Assembly (NCBI GenBank): GCA_017610505.1
Contig: JAFCBX010000042.1
Coordinates: forward strand, 1-10,746
DNA length: 10,746 nt
Direction: 5' to 3'
Source of the DNA: Methanosarcinales archaeon
GTDB lineage: Archaea; Nanobdellota; Nanobdellia; Woesearchaeales; CG1-02-33-12
Below, piece by piece: positions 7,623 through 10,746 of this stretch. Position numbers and translations under genes: made by a program. Positions within the stretch are counted from its first letter, which is position 1. Every line of letters begins with the position of its first letter. The notes below the pieces were generated by a model that saw only the letters and a list, made by a program, of their open reading frames with translations, made no database searches and was not told where the DNA came from.

Positions 7623-8936
7623 ATGGTAAAAGAAGAAATAAAAAGTTATTTGATTAATTTTCAGAAGAATGAATTGCCAACATTAGTAGAGAGAGAGCTG
7701 AAGATTGGAAAAATAAAAAAGATAAAATCAATAATAGGTCCAAGAAGAGCTGGAAAAACCTTTTTTATGTATCAGGAAATAAAAAGGCTTATAGAGTCAG
7801 GCATAAAAAAAGAAAACATTCTTTATCTTAACTTTGAAGACCCAAAGCTAATAGAAATCAATTTTAAAGAAATAGAAGAAATAATTAAACTACATTGGCA
7901 ACTTTACCCAGCATCAATAAAAGAAAAACTGCACATTTTTATTGACGAGCCACAAAACATAAAAAAGTGGGAGATAGCTATGAGGGCTTTGTATGATGAT
8001 GGCTTTAATATTTATATAAGCGGCTCCAGCTCTAAACTGCTCAGCAAGGAGATAGCAACTTCATTGCGGGGAAGGTCAATTTCCCATATTTTACTTCCAT
8101 TCTCATTCAGGGAATTCCTCAAAATGAAAGAAACTGTGTTTGATATAGCAAGACTAAGCTCAAAAGAAAAAGCAAATCTCTTAGCATTGTTTAACGAATA
8201 CCTTGAATATGGCGGCTTTCCAGAGGTTATTCCAGAAAATAAAGAAAATAAAATTAAGATAATAAAAGAATACCTTGACTTGATTGTTTATAAGGACATT
8301 GTAGAAAGATATAAAATAAAAAATGTGAGGCTCATAAGATGGCTAATAAATTCTTTGATTGCTTCTTTTTCCAAGGAATTCAGTGTTCATAAAACTTATT
8401 TAACATTAAAATCAAGGGGATTAAGAGTGAGTAAAAACACCCTCTACTCTTATCTGTCTATGTTAGAAGATGCTATGTTTGTGTATTCCTTGCCAAAATT
8501 TAATTATTCTATAAGAAAAAAGGAATTTTCCATAAATAAAGCCTATTTATGTGATACTGGATTTACAAGGATTATAGAAATCTCAAAAAACAAGGGCAGG
8601 AAAATTGAAAATATTGTTTTCCTAGAGTTAGTAAAACAAAAAAATAAGAATTCCCTAATTGATATTTTTTACTGGAAAAACCAGCAGCAAGAGGAAGTTG
8701 ATTTTGTTGTAAAACAGGGGACAAAACTAAAACAGTTAATTCAGGTTTGCTCTGATTTCAGCAATTTTGAAACTAAAAAAAGAGAGATTAGAGCGCTTAT
8801 TAAAGCAAGCAGAGAACTGAAATGTAAAAATTTAGTTGTAATTACAGAAGATTATGAGAAAGAAGAAATAGTAGAGTGGTTTGGAACAAAAAGAAAAATT
8901 AAGATGATTCCAATATGGAAGTGGCTACTTAAATAA
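7623..8936 (+). CDS. AAA_14 / DUF4143 family ATPase
   Basis: The 437-residue length is normal for this family. The N-terminal AAA_14-type domain has Walker A GPRRAGKT (39-46), Walker B LHIFIDEP (103-110, D108/E109), a sensor-like ISGSSSKLL (132-140) and LRGR (148-151). GGFPEV (197-202), the hallmark joining this domain to DUF4143, follows, then a winged-helix-like stretch (about 240-290) and a C-terminal region with EEVDFVV and LIQV that resembles a restriction-endonuclease fold. In that fold the last motif usually carries a Lys; here it reads IQVC, so nuclease activity is doubtful. Family members are widespread, often multicopy, in archaea and bacteria; the cellular role is not established. 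The ATG follows a TATA box at leaderless distance. The gene sits between two direct repeats and interrupts an apparent surface-protein/glycosylation cluster, so it is probably a late arrival. Confidence 0.92.
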   Translation: MVKEEIKSYLINFQKNELPTLVERELKIGKIKKIKSIIGPRRAGKTFFMYQEIKRLIESGIKKENILYLNFEDPKLIEINFKEIEEIIKLHWQLYPASIKEKLHIFIDEPQNIKKWEIAMRALYDDGFNIYISGSSSKLLSKEIATSLRGRSISHILLPFSFREFLKMKETVFDIARLSSKEKANLLALFNEYLEYGGFPEVIPENKENKIKIIKEYLDLIVYKDIVERYKIKNVRLIRWLINSLIASFSKEFSVHKTYLTLKSRGLRVSKNTLYSYLSMLEDAMFVYSLPKFNYSIRKKEFSINKAYLCDTGFTRIIEISKNKGRKIENIVFLELVKQKNKNSLIDIFYWKNQQQEEVDFVVKQGTKLKQLIQVCSDFSNFETKKREIRALIKASRELKCKNLVVITEDYEKEEIVEWFGTKRKIKMIPIWKWLLK

Positions 8937-8938
8937 TT

Positions 8939-9084
8939 TAACAGCATCATTGGTGGGAAAGGCAATAGCAGTAGAAGAAGAGGAAAAGCCAGCTGTGCTG
9001 AAATCAATATACATCCTGATATTCCTTGTGGTAATCCTCATAATATTTAATATAGTTATATATTTCAGAAAGATAAGGAAATAA
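8939..9084 (+). pseudogene. 3' remnant of a paralogue of the signal-anchored membrane protein
   Basis: This fragment starts three bases after the ATPase stop codon. In frame from 8941 it encodes TASLVGKAIA, EEEEKPAVLK, the whole membrane span and RKIRK, ending in TAA where the intact gene has TGA. Of the 11 differences from 7357-7502, six are synonymous, four are conservative (R/K, V/A, A/V, K/R) and one swaps stop codons. This looks like divergence under protein-level selection before truncation, so the source was probably a full second copy. No convincing ribosome site lies before the internal TTG/GTG codons at 8950-8955, although expression of a small membrane peptide of about 43 residues cannot be excluded. 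Confidence 0.8.
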
Positions 9085-9098
9085 AGATAAGGAAATAA
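9071..9098 (+). repeat. Perfect 14-bp tandem duplication before the glycosyltransferase gene
   Basis: AGATAAGGAAATAA occurs twice head to tail. The first unit contains the last codons and stop of the remnant; the second contributes AAGG about 9 bases before the ATG at 9102 and may serve as its weak ribosome site. Confidence 0.85.
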
Positions 9099-9101
9099 AA
9101 G

Positions 9102-9797
9102 ATGAAAAAAAAAGATTACTCTGATACAACCATTATTATTCCAACATTTGATGAGGGAGAGAATATTTCAGATCTTCTGGATCTTATTGAAGAACTATAC
9201 AAAAACATAAGCATTATTATTTCAGATGATGGCTCAAAGGATAAAACACAGGAAATTGTTAGAGAACACAGCAGAAAAAATAAAAAAATAAAACTTTTAG
9301 ACAGGTCAAAAAAAGCTGTTCATGGGCTTACAATAAGTGTTGTTGATGCATCAAAAACAGTAAAAACAGAATACATTGTTGTTATGGATGGTGACCTGCA
9401 GCATCCTCCTGAAAAAATAAAGGGCATAGTTAGAGAATTAAGAAAGGGAAATGATATTGTTGCAGGAGCAAGAAGAAAGGTTTTTAATTGGTCCATAGAC
9501 AGAAAAATAATATCAAAAGCAGCAACATTATTAGGAAAAGCAAGACTTCTCATTAAAAGAGCTATCTGTGATGACATATTATCAGGCTTTTTTGGAATAA
9601 AAACAAAACTTATGCGAAATATTAACAAAAACAAATTTGAGATGCAGGGCTATAAAGTCTTGTTTGATATCCTGAAGGATATTAATAAAAATACAAAAAT
9701 AAAAAATATTTACTATGATTTTGGAATGAGAAAACGAGGCAAGTCAAAGATAGGATTAAAGCAGATAATTTCTTTTTTGAGGGCATTGTTCAGCTAA
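9102..9797 (+). CDS. GT2 family glycosyltransferase, dolichol-phosphate mannose synthase-like
   Basis: The product has 231 residues, the size of the minimal soluble DPM1 type without C-terminal membrane spans. The GT-A motifs are in order: IIPTFDEGENI (12-22), SDDGSKD (41-47), a basic DRSKKAVHGLT loop (67-77), the metal-binding MDGDLQHPPE (95-104; DGD replaces the usual DAD), SGFFG (161-165) and RGKSKIG (212-218). Family members move mannose (or another hexose) from the nucleotide sugar to dolichol phosphate at the inner face of the membrane, giving a lipid-linked donor for extracellular glycosylation. Donor sugar cannot be read from the sequence. It may supply glycosylation of the sequon-rich protein at 2-6315. 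I see no separate strong promoter, so it may be read from the ATPase promoter. The start is fixed by the ATG just before KKKDYSDTTIIIP. Confidence 0.9.
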   Translation: MKKKDYSDTTIIIPTFDEGENISDLLDLIEELYKNISIIISDDGSKDKTQEIVREHSRKNKKIKLLDRSKKAVHGLTISVVDASKTVKTEYIVVMDGDLQHPPEKIKGIVRELRKGNDIVAGARRKVFNWSIDRKIISKAATLLGKARLLIKRAICDDILSGFFGIKTKLMRNINKNKFEMQGYKVLFDILKDINKNTKIKNIYYDFGMRKRGKSKIGLKQIISFLRALFS

Positions 9798-9890
9798 AAA
9801 AATAGATTAAAATGGATTAGTTACAATTAAGATTAGAAAGATAAAATTTTACATAATTCTCAGAAATATTAACAAAAAACAAGCGAAAGG

Positions 9891-9927
9891 TTTATATATA
9901 ACTAACTATATATTAACTATAGGTGAT
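9891..9927 (+). promoter_or_regulatory. Promoter, spaced direct repeats and ribosome site of the toxin-antitoxin operon
   Basis: A BRE-like CGAAAGG precedes TTTATATA (9891-9898). TAACTATA is repeated at 9903-9910 and 9914-9921, 11 bases apart or about one helical turn, in the region where transcription should start: a likely operator for an RHH antitoxin. AGGTGAT (9921-9927), a full match to the archaeal anti-Shine-Dalgarno sequence, lies 5 bases before the ATG at 9933. Confidence 0.7.
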
Positions 9928-9932
9928 ACATA

Positions 9933-10157
9933 ATGAATGTAACAACAGTACAATTAAATAAATCATTGGTAAACAATCTAAAAGAAATTAAGGAATATCC
10001 CAGGCAGACCTATAATGAGTTAATAAGCCGCATGATTGAAATTTTTAAGAGTATTAAAAAGAAAAACCAGTATGATGAGTTCCTGCATAAAATACAGCAG
10101 CAAAAGATGAAAGAATTGTGGGATAATAGAGAGGATGAGGCATGGGAAAATGCTTAA
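9933..10157 (+). CDS. RHH-like antitoxin
   Basis: The product has 74 residues. The first 40 (VQLNKSLVNNLKEIKEYPRQTYNELISRMI) have the short strand plus two-helix pattern of ribbon-helix-helix repressors, close to the VapB-like/DUF7557 type common in archaea. A Lys-rich helix follows, then an acidic tail (KELWDNREDEAWENA) of the kind that wraps onto a toxin. The stop overlaps the toxin start, which supports a two-gene toxin-antitoxin operon. The protein is expected to bind and neutralise the toxin and to repress its own promoter, where spaced repeats are visible. Assignment as an antitoxin rests mainly on context plus the fold pattern. Confidence 0.8.
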   Translation: MNVTTVQLNKSLVNNLKEIKEYPRQTYNELISRMIEIFKSIKKKNQYDEFLHKIQQQKMKELWDNREDEAWENA

Positions 10158-10464
10158 AAGTGGAGATATTATCCTAACTAAAGTTCAGTTCACAGACACA
10201 TTTGAAGTAAAAATAAGACCCGCTGTCGTGCTATTTGAGGAGTTTGATAACGTAGTTGTCGCTGGAATAACAAGCAACCTAAAGATGGAAGGTATTCCTC
10301 TCACTAAAAAAGAGGGCGCAGTAAAAGACAGTGTTATTAAACTAAATTACCTCTTCACAATTTCTAAAGCAATGATATCAAAAGTTTTGTTTAATTTAAA
10401 TTCTAAGAAGAAACATGAGATATTCAAGGAATTAACAAATAAGTTAGATAGACTAAACATTTAA
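10150..10464 (+). CDS. MazF/PemK-family toxin (mRNA endoribonuclease)
   Basis: I favour ATG 10150 (104 residues, MLKSGDIILTK): it gives the usual MazF N-terminus, and GAGG at 10137-10140 lies 9 bases upstream. The longer ATG at 10135 adds MRHGK and has a purine run directly abutting it with no spacing. Family landmarks are the SGDIIL strand (4-9), VQFTD (12-16), KIRPAVVL (21-28; the Arg-Pro motif belongs to the active-site region), VVVAGITSN (36-43), the KDSVIKLNYLFTISK stretch and a C-terminal helix. MazF-type toxins cleave mRNA at short motifs and are held inactive by the cognate antitoxin; sequence specificity cannot be deduced here. Its start overlaps the antitoxin stop by 8 bases, so translation is coupled. 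Confidence 0.88.
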   Translation: MLKSGDIILTKVQFTDTFEVKIRPAVVLFEEFDNVVVAGITSNLKMEGIPLTKKEGAVKDSVIKLNYLFTISKAMISKVLFNLNSKKKHEIFKELTNKLDRLNI

Positions 10465-10524
10465 TGTTTTGATGAGAGTAAACTAAAGAGGTGGAGATTT
10501 CTAAGCTTATGAAAAATCGAAAAG

Positions 10525-10557
10525 TTTATATAGTAGTTATGCATATATATGCATAAT
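10525..10557 (+). promoter_or_regulatory. Promoter and 20-bp palindromic operator of the DUF134 gene
   Basis: A BRE-like TCGAAAAG precedes TTTATATA (10525-10532). Bases 10537-10556 are a perfect 20-bp palindrome with core ATGCATATATATGCAT, ending one base before the ATG at 10558 and covering the expected transcription start. A dimeric DNA-binding protein bound there would block initiation. Autoregulation by the adjacent helix-turn-helix protein is inferred. Confidence 0.65.
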
Positions 10558-10746
10558 ATGGCCAGACCTTTCAAATGCAGACAGATATGGAGAAACCCAA
10601 ATTTTGCTTATTTTAAGCCAAGGGCTGTTCCTTTAGCAAGCCTGAGAGAGGTAATCTTAACAGTTGATGAAGCTGAAACATTGCGCCTAAAAGATCTGGA
10701 AAAATTAGACCAAACACATGCAGCAGAAAAAATGGGGATTCACCAG
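10558..10746 (+). CDS. DUF134 family DNA-binding protein (partial, runs off the window)
   Basis: The first 63 codons are present. MARPFKCRQIW, YFKPRAVPL (18-26), the LTVDEAETLRLKDLE stretch (34-48) and the start of a helix-turn-helix (QTHAAEKMGIHQ, 52-63) match the conserved N-terminus of the DUF134 family, in which a sigma-like HTH follows directly. Archaeal and bacterial members are presumed regulators and are sometimes found near nitrogenase-cofactor-type (NifX/NifB) proteins; their targets are mostly unknown. ATG 10558 is chosen because the family starts at this M-x-R-P-x-K-C-R; an in-frame ATG at 10549 would begin inside the palindrome. The transcript is expected to be nearly leaderless. 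Confidence 0.9.
   Translation, partial: MARPFKCRQIWRNPNFAYFKPRAVPLASLREVILTVDEAETLRLKDLEKLDQTHAAEKMGIHQ

Noticed and set aside
7357..9084. ATPase plus direct repeats as an insertion sequence or transposon
   Set aside because: There is no transposase and no terminal inverted repeats, and the 146-bp repeats have diverged as coding sequence, unlike a target-site duplication.
285..9634. Minus-strand reading frames across the surface, membrane and glycosyltransferase genes
   Set aside because: They are low-complexity mirror translations of the real + strand genes, without ribosome sites or recognisable domains.
10135..10149. Longer toxin start at ATG 10135 (MRHGK extension)
   Set aside because: The purine run abuts the ATG without spacing, and the extension is not typical of MazF; ATG 10150 has a well-spaced GAGG.
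10509..10556. 15-codon reading frame preceded by a GAGGTGG stretch, a possible leader peptide
   Set aside because: It is very short, overlaps the DUF134 TATA box and palindrome, and has no conservation evidence.

Overview
The window is A+T-rich and looks archaeal. Three promoters share the archaeal pattern of an A-rich BRE followed by TTTATAAA or TTTATATA, and two of them lie so close to the start codon that the transcripts should be leaderless or nearly so. The one strong ribosome site is AGGTGAT. The gene families also fit: a dolichol-phosphate-mannose-synthase-like enzyme, a DUF134 protein, an archaeal-style AAA/DUF4143 ATPase and a very Asn/Thr-rich repeat surface protein. An uncultured DPANN-type archaeon (Woesearchaeota/Pacearchaeota-like) is my inference; there is no rRNA or other marker gene to prove it.

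Positions 2-6315 hold one giant secreted or surface protein made of shuffled beta-sandwich-type modules. It enters the window already open and carries an N-X-S/T sequon about every 16 residues. Two frameshifts, near 2133 and 2412, split it into three reading frames. Both lie inside the second copy of a roughly 500-bp internal duplication, so either the gene is decaying or converting, or the assembly is wrong there. The next gene (6312-7502) overlaps it by ATGA and encodes a signal-peptide, single-pass membrane protein with no sequon at all, a plausible partner or anchor for the giant protein, which has no visible C-terminal membrane segment.

Positions 7503-9101 look like a rearranged junction. 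An AAA_14/DUF4143 ATPase gene with its own promoter lies between the intact 3' end of the membrane-protein gene and a second, 92 percent identical, 146-bp copy of that 3' end. The fragment starts three bases after the ATPase stop codon and keeps the frame and the stop, which suggests the remains of a tandem paralogue. A dolichol-P-mannose-synthase-like glycosyltransferase follows (9102-9797) and could supply sugar for glycosylating the sequon-rich surface protein.

Positions 9798-10746 are an accessory/regulatory end: a toxin-antitoxin pair (RHH-like antitoxin with a MazF/PemK toxin) behind a TATA box, spaced direct repeats and a strong Shine-Dalgarno site, then the 5' part of a DUF134 DNA-binding protein with a perfect 20-bp palindrome just before its start codon. 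All genes are on the + strand. I saw no tRNA, rRNA, CRISPR array or transposase.
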